Assembly (NCBI GenBank): GCA_015179125.1
Contig: WHVA01000584.1
Span: 1-64,000 of the forward strand
Origin: Gautieria morchelliformis
Taxonomy: Eukaryota > Basidiomycota > Agaricomycetes > Gomphales > Gomphaceae
DNA: 64,000 bases
Direction: 5' to 3'
A program made the translations under genes and the position numbers. This document shows, piece by piece, positions 63,982 through 64,000 of the stretch; positions within the stretch are counted from its first letter, which is position 1; each line of letters opens with the position of its first letter. The notes under the pieces were generated by a model, which had not been told where the DNA came from, ran no database searches, and saw nothing but the letters and a program-made list of their open reading frames with translations.

Positions 63982-64000
63982 CTCCCCACCGACCCCACAA

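Larger units (their letters stand above)
56107..64000 (+). mobile_element. Ty3/Gypsy LTR element B, partial (runs off the window)
   Basis: The 5' LTR begins TGTAAGGACCCGGCCTTTGG at 56,107 and ends CTTATCGTAACA at 61,912, interrupted by a Copia element at 56,201-61,456; without it the LTR is about 545 bp. The internal region from 61,913 holds gag and protease sequence; the window ends before reverse transcriptase. It is a close relative of element A, in opposite orientation. It is inserted in repeat copy R6. The visible coding part has several breaks. Confidence 0.9.

Overview
The window looks like nuclear DNA from a filamentous basidiomycete (Agaricomycetes). Supporting signs are a Plavaka-type transposase, a DUF6532-type gene, a NACHT-ankyrin NLR with 40-70 nt introns, fragments resembling Tup1, MUB1/SamB and a Zn2Cys6-family transcription factor, and fungal Copia, Ty3/Gypsy, Harbinger and pogo elements. 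I cannot name a genus. Most of the sequence is layered mobile DNA; one host-type gene, the NLR at 41,022-44,984 (minus), appears complete.

Layout. 1-7,317: a very AT-rich block with small unrecognised ORFs sharing a repeated protein module, a tRNA-like sequence, and a DDE transposase with a C-terminal chromodomain; its composition differs sharply from the rest. 7,318-11,018: a decayed DUF6532-type gene (minus) interrupted by a miniature LTR element (TRIM) with a perfect 5-bp target duplication. 11,149-26,364: a Plavaka DNA transposon split by a Ty3/Gypsy element on the minus strand; that element itself received a two-gene Harbinger transposon and a 1.37-kb solo LTR. 26,365-30,120: mostly unassigned, with a CACTA-type foldback MITE. 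30,120-34,900: two related NLR pseudogenes that both lack the NACHT domain, a MUB1-like fragment between direct repeats, and a Harbinger-type MITE. 34,893-37,362: a TIR element with a 3-bp target duplication carrying a transcription-factor gene fragment. 39,230-44,984: Tup1-like WD40 exons directly downstream of the intact NLR. 47,165-47,910: a second, decayed WD40 copy. 48,622-56,106: several copies of a TGTCATGA-initiated repeat family, a LINE ORF1 remnant, an AT-rich repeat and a pogo transposon whose catalytic segment is inverted. 56,107-64,000: a second Gypsy copy (plus strand, running off the window) with a young Copia element inserted in its LTR.

Functional reading. The NLR has a fungal STAND N-terminal domain, a NACHT with Walker A and B motifs, and 13 ankyrin repeats, two of which are nearly identical at DNA level. 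The two NACHT-less paralogues nearby suggest local birth and death of this receptor family. The most unusual observations are the NLR-Tup1 junction with a candidate stop-skipping intron, the inverted catalytic core inside an otherwise perfect-ended pogo element, the TIR element with a captured transcription-factor fragment, an antisense cysteine-rich gene inside the Gypsy element, and the AT-rich block. Boundaries and exon structures were read by eye; similarity calls rest on remembered family motifs, not on searches.
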